Source of the DNA: Betaproteobacteria bacterium | GTDB taxonomy: Bacteria; Pseudomonadota; Gammaproteobacteria; Burkholderiales; SG8-39 | DNA: 35,696 nt | Assembly: GCA_007280315.1 (NCBI GenBank) | Contig: QYQC01000086.1 | Span: 1-35,696 of the forward strand | Direction: 5' to 3' | Shown here: positions 1 through 8,698 of the stretch, in pieces | Layout of the letters: each line of letters starts with the position of its first letter | Numbering within the stretch: position 1 is the stretch's first letter | Notes under the pieces: generated by a model | Database searches by the model: none | Told to the model about the DNA's origin: nothing | What the model saw: only the letters and a program-made list of their open reading frames with translations | Program-made: the position numbers and the translations under genes

Positions 1-1151
1 AATGTAATCATCCCGGCGCGCAGTGCCGGCAGGGGCCCAGGGTCGGGCATGGACACCTGCGGTCGGAAGCACCACATACTATGCGGCAGGCGCAGCAGCC
101 TTTCAGTGTAGTAGGTATCGGCTACACCGGGCGGATCGAGCAGCGCGTCGCACACACGACAGTCCATGGCGCGCATGCCCGTTGTCGCAGCATAACCAAG
201 ATAGGTCAGCTGCACCGGTGCGGGTTTTCGCGCAAAGATGCCGAGCCGATTACCGCTGGAATGCCCGGACAAATCGACCAGGATATCGATGGCGTCGGCG
301 CGGACCAGACCCGCTACGGCGTCATCGCCCTGCCAGCGCACGTCGCGCCAGCAGTCCGCCAAGACGCGCAGCCGCTCGGTGACCGCATCGATCTTTTCGG
401 TGTTGGAATAGCAGTAGATTTCAAAATTCCCGGAATCATGCGCGGCGAAAATGGGCTCGATGAAGCTGCTGGCGGCGTGCTCGCGGAAATCGGCCGACAC
501 ATAGCCGATGCGCAGCCGCCGCTGTGCTTCGGGCGCGTTGGCCCAGCCGGTGCTTGGCCCGCGCAGGGGCTCGGCGTGAATTTCGGACCAGCGGCAATGC
601 GCCGCACGCACCTCCAGCGGATGCTCGCCCTGAAGCACCAGTTGAAACAGGTAGCCGGCAAAGGCTTGCGCAACATCGGGCTGCTCGCGCACCAGGCGTT
701 GATAGAGGGCCAGCGCTTCGTCCATGCGCCAGCAGGACTGCAAAGTCAGCGCCTGGATGTGCATTGCCGGCGCACTACCTGCGTCGAGCGCGAGTGCCCT
801 CGCGCAAAGCTCCAGCGCGCGCGCCTGGCGCCCGGCCTGGCGATTGGCTTCGGCAGCATTGCACAACGCCTGCGGCGTATCGCCCGCCAGTCCAAGCGCG
901 GTGTCGAAGCGCTCGCGCGCGCGATCGTTCTCGCCACGCTCGAGTGCAATTGCGCCCAGCAGTTCCCACGGCCCCGGCACAGCGGCATCGCGCGCGATGA
1001 GCTCTTCGCACACCCGTGCGGCGCCGGCGTAATCGCGGGAGCGCATCAGCGCCAGCGCCTGCGGTAAAGTGAACTCCGGATCTGGCTCCGGCGTCTGACT
1101 GACCGCGGAGCCGGCGGATCCGATCAACTGCCTGATCAGCCGTTTAAGCAC
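1..1151 (-). CDS. TPR / SPINDLY-like O-GlcNAc transferase (GT41), C-terminus beyond the window
   Basis: Not in the ORF track because it starts with GTG and has no stop in the window. Minus-strand translation from GTG at 1151-1149 reads VLKRLIRQLIGSAGSAVSQTPEPDPEF..., TPR-like repeats, then RRLRIGYVSADFREHA...FEIYCYSN...DAIDILVDLSGHSSGNRLGIFARKPAPVQLTYLGY, the same GT41 signature as its neighbours. The GTG overlaps the TAA of the upstream gene. Confidence 0.88.
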   Translation of the reverse strand, partial: MLKRLIRQLIGSAGSAVSQTPEPDPEFTLPQALALMRSRDYAGAARVCEELIARDAAVPGPWELLGAIALERGENDRARERFDTALGLAGDTPQALCNAAEANRQAGRQARALELCARALALDAGSAPAMHIQALTLQSCWRMDEALALYQRLVREQPDVAQAFAGYLFQLVLQGEHPLEVRAAHCRWSEIHAEPLRGPSTGWANAPEAQRRLRIGYVSADFREHAASSFIEPIFAAHDSGNFEIYCYSNTEKIDAVTERLRVLADCWRDVRWQGDDAVAGLVRADAIDILVDLSGHSSGNRLGIFARKPAPVQLTYLGYAATTGMRAMDCRVCDALLDPPGVADTYYTERLLRLPHSMWCFRPQVSMPDPGPLPALRAGMIT

Positions 1152-4100
1152 GCGGCTGGCCCTGTTGAGCGCACCACTGACGCCATATCTGCTGATAGCC
1201 CGCCTCGAGCGCCTTCATATAAGCGGGCGCATCCAGCAGCAGCGACGCCAGCATGCGCCGGCGCAGAGACAGCCGCAGCTGTCGCAGTCCGTCCAGATCG
1301 GCGGCCAACCGGCGCGCGATCGCCAGGTACTCATCGGCGCTGCGGCCAATCAGCTGCGGCATGCCGGTGTTCTGCAGGATGGTGGCGCCGGAGCGGGAAA
1401 ATCCGTAATCGCCTGCCAGCGTCACCACCGGAACCCCCATCCACAGCGCATCGCAAGTGGTCGCGCCGCCGTTGTACGGAAACGGATCGAGCGCGATGTC
1501 CGCATTGGCAAACTGGCTCCAGTATTCCGCGCGCCCGAGCCGGCCGAGCGTACTCACGCGGCCCGGATCGATCCCGGGCAGGGCGGCGCGCAGGCGCGCC
1601 GCCGCTGCCGCATCGGGCAGCGCGAGAACGAGCAAGCGCGAATCTGGTGTCTGGTGCAGCAGATTCGCCCACAATTCCAGCACCCGCGGGTTCAGCTTGG
1701 CGAATTGATTGAACGAGGCGAACGTCACGTAGCCGCGCTGTAGCGCCGGTGGCGCGCACACCGGCGGCGCGTCCGTCGGCGGTTCATAGCACCACAGCGT
1801 GTGCGGCAGGCGCAGCAGGCGCTCGGTGTGCGCATCGTCGCTTGGCCCCGCGGGGTCGGCGCTGCCGTCGGTAATCCGGTAGTCGATCGCACTCAGGCCG
1901 GTAGTGTTCAGATAGCCGAGATAGCTTACTTGCAGTGGTGCGGGCTTGCGCGCAAACAGCTGCAGACGATTGCCGCTGCTGTGCCCGGAAACATCGACCA
2001 GGATGTCGATTTCGTCGGCGCGTATCGCCTGCTCCACGGTGGCATCGTCTTCGTGTTGGATGTCGCGCCAGACGTCGGCGCGCGCGCGCACACGTTCGGT
2101 GACCGCATCGCGCCTGCTGCCATTGTCATAGCAGAACACCTTGAACTGCGACCGGTCGTGCCGCCTGAGGACATGCTCGATGAACGGCGCCAGCGCGTGA
2201 CTGCAAAAATCCGCGGAGACATAGCCGAGCCGGATGATCTGCCGCGACGCGCGCCCGGCATGGCCCATATGGGCGAGCGCGTGCCGGCGCCCCCAGTCGG
2301 CGTGTTCGTCGCGGACCACGCGCGGATCGAGGCCGGGCACGCTGTTCAGCGTGAATAGCAGATTGCTGCCCAGGTCGCTGGCGTCAGCGTGTTGCGCCAG
2401 CGCCCTGCGATAGATTGTGACGCTGTCCTCCGCGCGGCCTTGCTGATAAAGCAGCAACCCCCAGTTGCTGAAAATCAGCGACCACAGCGCCCGCTCGGCG
2501 TCCGCATCGACGCGCGCTGCGGCTTCGCGGTAGCAGTTTTCCGCTTCGGCCGCCCGACCCGATTCCTGCAGCAGCCGTCCCAGGTTGTACCAGGCCTGCG
2601 TCAGCGCGGGTTCGAGTTCGAGCGCGCGCCGGTACGCTCGTTCCGCCTCCTCCGTCCGCCCGGTCGCATCCAGCTCGGTACCGAGGTTGCACCAGATCCG
2701 TGAATCCGTCGGCTGCAGTTCGAGACATTCCAGGTAGGCATCCGCAGCTGCGGCATGGTCGCCGGCCGCGGCGCGCGCCACCCCGCGCGCGAGACTACGC
2801 TGCAAACGATCCGGTGCGGCGGTTTGATTTTCGCACCATCGACCCCAGACTGCGCGGTAGCAAGCCTCCAGATCGCGCGTGAACGCGGCCGCGGCGAGCA
2901 GCGGCGACGCGCGCATGCGCTCGCGCATGCCCGCTCGCAACCGGGCCAGGCGCTGCTGGTCCGACGCGAGGTCGCGCGCGATTTCGAGGTATTCGTCCTC
3001 GCTCTGCGCCACCAATTCCGACAGGCCGATGCCGGTGAGCAGGCTCAGCCCCGCGCGCGCGAGGAAGGCGTCGCCAGCCAGACTGACCAGAGGAACACCC
3101 AGCCACAGCGTTTCGCAGGTCGTGGCGCCGCCATTGCAGGGAAAGGAATCGAGCGCGATGTCAATGCGGCCGTGCAAGGCCCAGAATTCGTCCCAGGAAA
3201 GAAAACCATGGAATTCCAGCCGCGCCGGATCGGTGCCGTTCGACTCGAACACCCGCGTGATTCGCGCGCGCGGCGCGCCCTCGGGCACGGTGGCGAGCAC
3301 CAGCTTCGATCCAGGCAAGGCATGCAGCAACCGCGACCACAGGGCCAGCATTCGCGGCGTGAGCTTGAACACGGAATTGAGCGAACCGAACGTGATCTGG
3401 CCGGTCGTCGCCGCAGGCAGCGGACCAACCTGCGGCATCTGCGGCGGCGGCGCGAAGCACCACAGGCTGTGGGGAAGGCGCAGCAAACGCTCGACGTAGC
3501 GCGCCTCGCTCACGCCGGGAAGATCCGCCCGGCTATCGGTAAGCCGGTAATCCATCTGCGCCAGGCCCGTGGTCGCGGGGTAGCCGAGATAGGTCAACTG
3601 CACCGGTGCGGGCTTGCGCGCGAACAGCGCCAGCCGGTTGCCCGATGTATGTCCGGAAAGATCGATCAGGATATCGATGCCGTCGCTGCGCACCAACGCT
3701 TCAGCCGCCGCGTCCGGCAGTGCGGCGATATCGCGCCACTGTGCCGCCAGCGTTTCGCAGCGGCGCGTGATGTCGTCGGTGACCGCGGTATTGGAATAGC
3801 AGAAAACCTCGAACCGCGCCGGGTCGTGATGCTCGAGCAAAGGCAGCACGAAATGGCTGAGCGCGTGCTGTCGGAAATCGGCGGAAACATAGCCGATGCG
3901 CAGTCGGCGCTCAGGTTGTGGCGAATTACCATGGGGCGCATCGATCGGAGGCGGCACGGCGCAGTATTTTGCCCAGCGGCGATGGGCCTCCAGAATTTGC
4001 GCGGGATCGGCACCGGCGCGATTGAGCATGGTCATCAGACTGGTATGCAGCGCGGGCATTTCCGGATGCAGCTCGAGCGCCTCGCGGCAGGCGCCAAGCG

Positions 4101-4527
4101 CCTCATCGCTGCGCCAGGACGATTCCAGCGCCAGTACCTGGATATGCAGGAACGGCGCGTGACCGGGCTTGAGTGCAAGCGCGCGGGCGATGAGCTCCAT
4201 AGCCCGATCACAGCGGTCGGCCCGCCGATTCGCCTCGGCCGCGTTGGCGAGCATCTGCGCATCGTCGCCCGCCAGCGCCAGCGCGCGCTCGAAGTGCCCG
4301 GCCGCCTGCGGATAATCGCCCCGATTGAGCGCGGCAACGCCGAGCAGTTCCCACGCCTTGAGCATTCCGGGATCGCGCTCGAGCAACCGTTCGCAGATCT
4401 CGGCCGCACCGGCATCGTCGCGCAATTGCAGCAGCCTGACCGCCTGCTCGATTTGCGCTTCAGTGGCGTCGCCGGCGGCGCGCTGCGTGCCCTTGCGCAG
4501 AATGCCCGACAGCAGTCCCTTCAACAT
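1144..4527 (-). CDS. Double TPR-GT41 (SPINDLY/OGT-like) fusion glycosyltransferase
   Basis: Track ORF 1144..4566. The likely start is MLKGLLSGILRKG (ATG 4527-4525), which matches the N-termini of the paralogues and overlaps the upstream TGA (4523-4521). Two complete units in tandem, each with RIGYVSADF..HA, FCY(S/D)N, IDILIDLSGHTSGNRL / IDILVDVSGHSSGNRL, (F)P.NGGATTC(E/D)(T/A)LW(L/M)GVP. Confidence 0.92.
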   Translation of the reverse strand: MLKGLLSGILRKGTQRAAGDATEAQIEQAVRLLQLRDDAGAAEICERLLERDPGMLKAWELLGVAALNRGDYPQAAGHFERALALAGDDAQMLANAAEANRRADRCDRAMELIARALALKPGHAPFLHIQVLALESSWRSDEALGACREALELHPEMPALHTSLMTMLNRAGADPAQILEAHRRWAKYCAVPPPIDAPHGNSPQPERRLRIGYVSADFRQHALSHFVLPLLEHHDPARFEVFCYSNTAVTDDITRRCETLAAQWRDIAALPDAAAEALVRSDGIDILIDLSGHTSGNRLALFARKPAPVQLTYLGYPATTGLAQMDYRLTDSRADLPGVSEARYVERLLRLPHSLWCFAPPPQMPQVGPLPAATTGQITFGSLNSVFKLTPRMLALWSRLLHALPGSKLVLATVPEGAPRARITRVFESNGTDPARLEFHGFLSWDEFWALHGRIDIALDSFPCNGGATTCETLWLGVPLVSLAGDAFLARAGLSLLTGIGLSELVAQSEDEYLEIARDLASDQQRLARLRAGMRERMRASPLLAAAAFTRDLEACYRAVWGRWCENQTAAPDRLQRSLARGVARAAAGDHAAAADAYLECLELQPTDSRIWCNLGTELDATGRTEEAERAYRRALELEPALTQAWYNLGRLLQESGRAAEAENCYREAAARVDADAERALWSLIFSNWGLLLYQQGRAEDSVTIYRRALAQHADASDLGSNLLFTLNSVPGLDPRVVRDEHADWGRRHALAHMGHAGRASRQIIRLGYVSADFCSHALAPFIEHVLRRHDRSQFKVFCYDNGSRRDAVTERVRARADVWRDIQHEDDATVEQAIRADEIDILVDVSGHSSGNRLQLFARKPAPLQVSYLGYLNTTGLSAIDYRITDGSADPAGPSDDAHTERLLRLPHTLWCYEPPTDAPPVCAPPALQRGYVTFASFNQFAKLNPRVLELWANLLHQTPDSRLLVLALPDAAAAARLRAALPGIDPGRVSTLGRLGRAEYWSQFANADIALDPFPYNGGATTCDALWMGVPVVTLAGDYGFSRSGATILQNTGMPQLIGRSADEYLAIARRLAADLDGLRQLRLSLRRRMLASLLLDAPAYMKALEAGYQQIWRQWCAQQGQPRA

Positions 4528-6260
4528 GATGGCCCCGGCAAGTTGCGGGCGCACCATTCGCGCCATGCGCCGCGATATAGATGTTCCAGATCGCGGGTGA
4601 ACACCGCGGCGTCGAGCAGCGGCGAAGCGCGCAGGCGCTCACGCAGCGTCGCGCGCAGCTGTGCCAACGCCGGCAGATCAGCGGCCAGGCCGAGCGCAAC
4701 GTCAACATAGCCTTCCCAGGAGCGCGCGATGAGATGCGGCAGACCGGCATTGGTAAGCAGGCTTACGCCGGAGCGCGAGGCAGCGCTGCCGCCGCTACGG
4801 CTGACCACTGGCACCCCCAGCCAGAGCGCTTCGCAGGTGCTGGTGCCGCCGTTCATCGGGAACGGATCGAGCGCGATATCGACCTCGAGGTATTGCCGCA
4901 GGTATTCATCCAATGGCAGACGCCCGATCAGGTCAAGTCGATCGGCGTGCACGCCGGCCGCGTCGAAGATCTCCAGCATCCGATCAAGGCTCTCGCCACC
5001 GGGTGCGGTTACGACGCGCAGCCTGGCGCCAGGCAGGCGCTGCAACAGCAGCGCCCAGGCGTGCATGGTTTCATTGCTGATACGCGGGAAACTGCAAAAC
5101 GAGCCGAACGTGACATGGCCCCGCCCGAGCGCGGGCAAGGCGTTGCACGCGGGCATTGCCGCAGGTGGCAGGTAACACCACTTGCTATGTGGCAGGCGCA
5201 GCAGCCGTTCCCGGTAATGCGCGTCGGCCTCCCCTTCCGGATCGACGTAGCCATCGCTGATGCGGTAATCCATCGCCGCCATGCCGGTCCCGCCCAGATA
5301 GCCGAGCCAGGTCATCTGAATCGGCGCAGGCTTTTGTGCAAACAGCAGCAGCCGGTTGCCGCCGGTGTGTCCGCATAGATCGATGAGTATATCGATGCCG
5401 TCTTCCCGGATCAGCTGCGCCGCCGCATCGTCGGGGAGCGCGGCGATATCGCGCCATTGGTGCGCCAGGCCACGCAGGTGCTGCGTGACATCGTCCGGCC
5501 GCACGCAGTTGGAGTAGCAGTAGGCGCGCACCGCGCGCTGGTCATGGCGCGCCAGAAACGGCTCGACGAAATAGGCCATGGCGTGGCGGCGAAAATCCGC
5601 CGACACGTATCCGACGCGCAGCATTCGCTCCGGTTCGCGCGAATTGACGTGCAGTCGGGCGCCGGCCGACAGATGGTCCGCATGCAGTTCGCCCCAGCGA
5701 CGGAACTCGGCCGCGATCTGCTGCGGCGGCAGCAGGTCGGAGCGGCTGAGCAGGAACAGCAGGCTGGAGTGCGTGTCGATACTGTCGGGCTTGATTTCCA
5801 GCTCATGGCGCAGGCAATCCAGCGCCTCATCCAGCCGGTCCTGCTCTTCCAATGCATTGCCGCGCACCTTCCATGCGCGACCGTCGCGGGGCCGCAGCTT
5901 CAGCGCGCACTCGCTCAACTCCACGGCACGACCCAGATGACCGGTGCGGCGGTTGATTTCCGCGGCGTGGATCAGGTGCTCAGGATCGTCCGGGCGCTGT
6001 GCCAGTATGTGCGCATAGGCGTCGAGCGCCTGCTCCGCTCGCCCGTCATCCAGTGCGATGCGCGCGAGCAGGATCCACGCCGGCAGCAGACGCTGATCCA
6101 GCGCCAGCGCGGCGCGGCAATGCGCTTCGGCCCCGGCTTTGTCGCCATCGCGATAACTTTGCAATGCCCGGTCGGAAAGCAGCGCCGCCTCTGCGGCGCG
6201 CCCGGTCTCGTGTTCGGGGATGGCGCGGCGCCTGAGCGCCCGCAGCATGCGTCCGAGCAT
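4521..6260 (-). CDS. TPR / SPINDLY-like O-GlcNAc transferase (GT41)
   Basis: Track ORF 4521..6422. The likely start is internal (MLGRMLRALRRR, ATG 6260-6258, or 6248). TPRs followed by LRVGYVSADFRRHAMAYF, IDILIDLCGHTGGNRLLLFAQKPAPIQMTWLGY, DPFPMNGGTSTCEALWLGVPVV. Confidence 0.9.
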   Translation of the reverse strand: MLGRMLRALRRRAIPEHETGRAAEAALLSDRALQSYRDGDKAGAEAHCRAALALDQRLLPAWILLARIALDDGRAEQALDAYAHILAQRPDDPEHLIHAAEINRRTGHLGRAVELSECALKLRPRDGRAWKVRGNALEEQDRLDEALDCLRHELEIKPDSIDTHSSLLFLLSRSDLLPPQQIAAEFRRWGELHADHLSAGARLHVNSREPERMLRVGYVSADFRRHAMAYFVEPFLARHDQRAVRAYCYSNCVRPDDVTQHLRGLAHQWRDIAALPDDAAAQLIREDGIDILIDLCGHTGGNRLLLFAQKPAPIQMTWLGYLGGTGMAAMDYRISDGYVDPEGEADAHYRERLLRLPHSKWCYLPPAAMPACNALPALGRGHVTFGSFCSFPRISNETMHAWALLLQRLPGARLRVVTAPGGESLDRMLEIFDAAGVHADRLDLIGRLPLDEYLRQYLEVDIALDPFPMNGGTSTCEALWLGVPVVSRSGGSAASRSGVSLLTNAGLPHLIARSWEGYVDVALGLAADLPALAQLRATLRERLRASPLLDAAVFTRDLEHLYRGAWREWCARNLPGPSC

Positions 6261-6300
6261 CAGCGGGGGCGCGCCACTATTGCGGCGCCAGCGGTCGGAT

Positions 6301-7926
6301 TCACTGCAGCGGCCGGATGCACCAGCTGCGCCAAATGTCGCGGTAGGCCGCCTCAAGCGCGCGGGCATAGGGGCGGGCCGCGGTAAGCGATGAATCGCGC
6401 ATGCGCTCGCGCAAGCCGGCACGCAAGGCTACGAGGCGGTTGGTGTCGTGCGCCAGATCGACCGCGATGCGCACATAGTCCTCGTCGCTGAGCGCAATCA
6501 GCTCATCCAGCCCCATGCTGCCGAGTATGCTCATTCCGGCGCGCGACTGGAAAATTGCGCCGCTGCGGGTAATCACCGGCACGCCCAGCCACAGCGCTTC
6601 GCAGGTGGTGGTACCGCCGTTCATGGGGAAGGTGTCGAGCAGGATGTCGATGTCCGCGTACAGCGCCCAGAAATCCTTGGTCGGCAGGCGATCGTGCAGG
6701 CTGAAGCGCTCTGCGGCGACGCCGGCTTGCGTCAGGGCGTCGCGTATGCGCTCGCGCCCCTGCTCCGGCACGGTCGTAAGCACAATGCGCGAGCCGGGCA
6801 CCTCCCCGAGCACGCGCGCCCACAGGGCCAGCATGCGCGGCGTGACCTTGCTCGCGCCGTTCATGGAGGCGAAGGTCACGCCGCCGCTCTTCTTCGCCGG
6901 GGACGGCGATACGTCCGGCATGTCTGAGCGCGGCTGGTAACACCACATGCAGCGCGGCAGGCGTATCAGCGTTTCGCGGTAGTAGCGCTCGGTCGCGCCG
7001 GGCGGGTCGCACACGCCATCGGTAATACGGTAGTCCATGGCGCGCATGCCGGTGGTGTTGGGGTAGGCGAGATAGGTCACCTGGATCGGCGCCGGCTTGC
7101 GCGCAAAAACCAGCAGGCGATTCTCGCGCAAATGGCCGGACAGGTCGATCAGGATATCGATGCCGTGGCCGCGAATCAGCTCGGCCGCCTGATCATCGTC
7201 AAGATCGATGATGTCATGCCAGTGATCGGCATACTGCGCCAGACGCCGGGTCGCGTCGTCGACGATACGGCCGCTGTAATAGCAAAACACTTCGATCGCG
7301 GCGCCGTCGTGCTGCTCCAGCGCCGGCGTGATGAAATAGCTCAGCGCGTGTTCGCGGAAATCGGCCGACAGGTAGCCGACGCGCAGACGCCGCTCCGGAT
7401 CGCGCGAATTTGCGTGGGGCTTGGACTGCGCCAGGAACGGGTCGGCGTGGATCCGCGCCCAGGCGACATGTTCCGCATACACCTCCTCAGGGCGCACGCT
7501 TTCGAGCAAAACCAGGATGAAAATAAGATTGGCGCGGGCGGCGTGCAGCCCCGGATCGATTTCGAGCGCCTTGCGAAAGTACACGACCGCTTCTTCCGAT
7601 CGACCAGCCTGGACCAAGATGCTGCCGAGGTTGCTGTGAAACACCGCGTCGTTCGGGCGTGCTTGAATTGAGCGCTCGAAATACTCCAGGGCAAATCCAA
7701 GATCGCGAATACGGTGCCCAGTCAGCCCCATGAAATGCAGTGCATCGGCGTGTCCAGGATCGATTTCAAGCACATCCTCGAACAGCAACTGCGCCCGCAC
7801 CAGATCGTTGGCGTCGAATAGTTCGCGCCCCTCGGCCATCAGTTCCGCCGTCGTTCGTACTCGTGGTGCCGCGCTCGGGGAAGCACGTCCTATGTTACGC
7901 AGCAGCGACTTGAACAGCATTCTCAT
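6301..7926 (-). CDS. TPR / SPINDLY-like O-GlcNAc transferase (GT41)
   Basis: 541 aa ORF: TPRs, LRVGYLSADFREHALSYF, IDILIDLSGHLRENRLLVFARKPAPIQVTYLAYPNTTG, DTFPMNGGTTTCEALWLGVPV. Confidence 0.92.
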   Translation of the reverse strand: MRMLFKSLLRNIGRASPSAAPRVRTTAELMAEGRELFDANDLVRAQLLFEDVLEIDPGHADALHFMGLTGHRIRDLGFALEYFERSIQARPNDAVFHSNLGSILVQAGRSEEAVVYFRKALEIDPGLHAARANLIFILVLLESVRPEEVYAEHVAWARIHADPFLAQSKPHANSRDPERRLRVGYLSADFREHALSYFITPALEQHDGAAIEVFCYYSGRIVDDATRRLAQYADHWHDIIDLDDDQAAELIRGHGIDILIDLSGHLRENRLLVFARKPAPIQVTYLAYPNTTGMRAMDYRITDGVCDPPGATERYYRETLIRLPRCMWCYQPRSDMPDVSPSPAKKSGGVTFASMNGASKVTPRMLALWARVLGEVPGSRIVLTTVPEQGRERIRDALTQAGVAAERFSLHDRLPTKDFWALYADIDILLDTFPMNGGTTTCEALWLGVPVITRSGAIFQSRAGMSILGSMGLDELIALSDEDYVRIAVDLAHDTNRLVALRAGLRERMRDSSLTAARPYARALEAAYRDIWRSWCIRPLQ

Positions 7927-8059
7927 TATTTACTCAGGTCCGGCTGCGAGGTTCTGGTTAACGCAGGCATTGCACCCAAGGATAACGGAAACACGGGAAC
8001 CACGTAAGTCGACGGCAAATTTTGAATCGACTCAGGCCAAACTGGGGTCCGAAACGAAC

Positions 8060-8079
8060 AGCCCCTCCGCAGAGGGGCT
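8060..8079 (-). terminator. Hairpin downstream of the pilin gene, candidate terminator/attenuator
   Basis: Perfect 8-bp inverted repeat AGCCCCTC-cgca-GAGGGGCT, about 20 nt past the pilin stop (8099). On the minus strand it is followed by gttcgttt, so the U-tract is weak. Confidence 0.65.
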
Positions 8080-8098
8080 TTCGTACACCCTGAACTGA

Positions 8099-8515
8099 TT
8101 AACGACAGGTCGCTGGCAGGTACTTAGACGGCGTGCCTACGCATGCCCAGGTGATCGTGCCCGTCGATGTGTTGTATGTCGGCGTCATGGTGACAGTTAC
8201 AGCCTGGCCGACACTGGTCGAACGCGTGCTTCCCGTAACCGTAACCGTGCCGGTATCGGTCACCGAAGCCGTTACGATCTTTCCGACGATCGGAATGGTC
8301 ACGCCGGCGCCGGCGCTGATGGTATTGCTCGGACCAGTTTGAAACTTCTCCGAAATACCGGTACGAACGCCGCTGGCCGCAAGCATCAGTTCCGAAACTT
8401 TGGCGCGAACGGTGTAGTCCTGATAAGCCGGCAATGCCACCGCCGCCAAAATACCGATAATCGCGACCACGATCATCAGTTCGATCAGGGTAAAACCCTT
8501 CTGGATTGATTTCAT
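8099..8515 (-). CDS. Type IVa major pilin-like protein
   Basis: [44 protein letters not shown]: class III prepilin peptidase site (G/FTLIE) and hydrophobic N-helix. C-terminal Cys pair (WAC...ATCR). Ser/Thr-rich globular region. Confidence 0.95.
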   Translation of the reverse strand: MKSIQKGFTLIELMIVVAIIGILAAVALPAYQDYTVRAKVSELMLAASGVRTGISEKFQTGPSNTISAGAGVTIPIVGKIVTASVTDTGTVTVTGSTRSTSVGQAVTVTMTPTYNTSTGTITWACVGTPSKYLPATCR

Positions 8516-8698
8516 TCAGCTGTCTCCTTTCCGTTACAAAATGTTCAGCACCCGGACTCTGTGCCCCCATCCTTCTGTAAAGCAATTAGCGGGCCCGAAA
8601 TATACGTAGCTAACCCTATATTGCAAAGTGGAAATTGCCGCGTACACTTTCACGCACGCCGCTTTTGGCCCCATACGGGAATAAAGTGACAAAAAACG

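Noticed and set aside
2755-4710. 651-aa plus-strand ORF
   Set aside because: Lies antisense to the GT41 double-fusion gene. The sequence is Arg/Gln-rich with no recognisable domain, a typical mirror ORF in GC-rich coding DNA.
8007-8032. AGTCGA...TCGACT inverted repeat between pilin and GT41 genes
   Set aside because: Only 6-bp arms with a 14-nt loop; expected by chance at this scale.
8600-8640. Sigma-54 promoter for the pilin gene
   Set aside because: A TTTGCAA segment upstream looked like a -12 element, but the upstream GG is 13 nt from the GC rather than the required 10, so the -24/-12 spacing fails.
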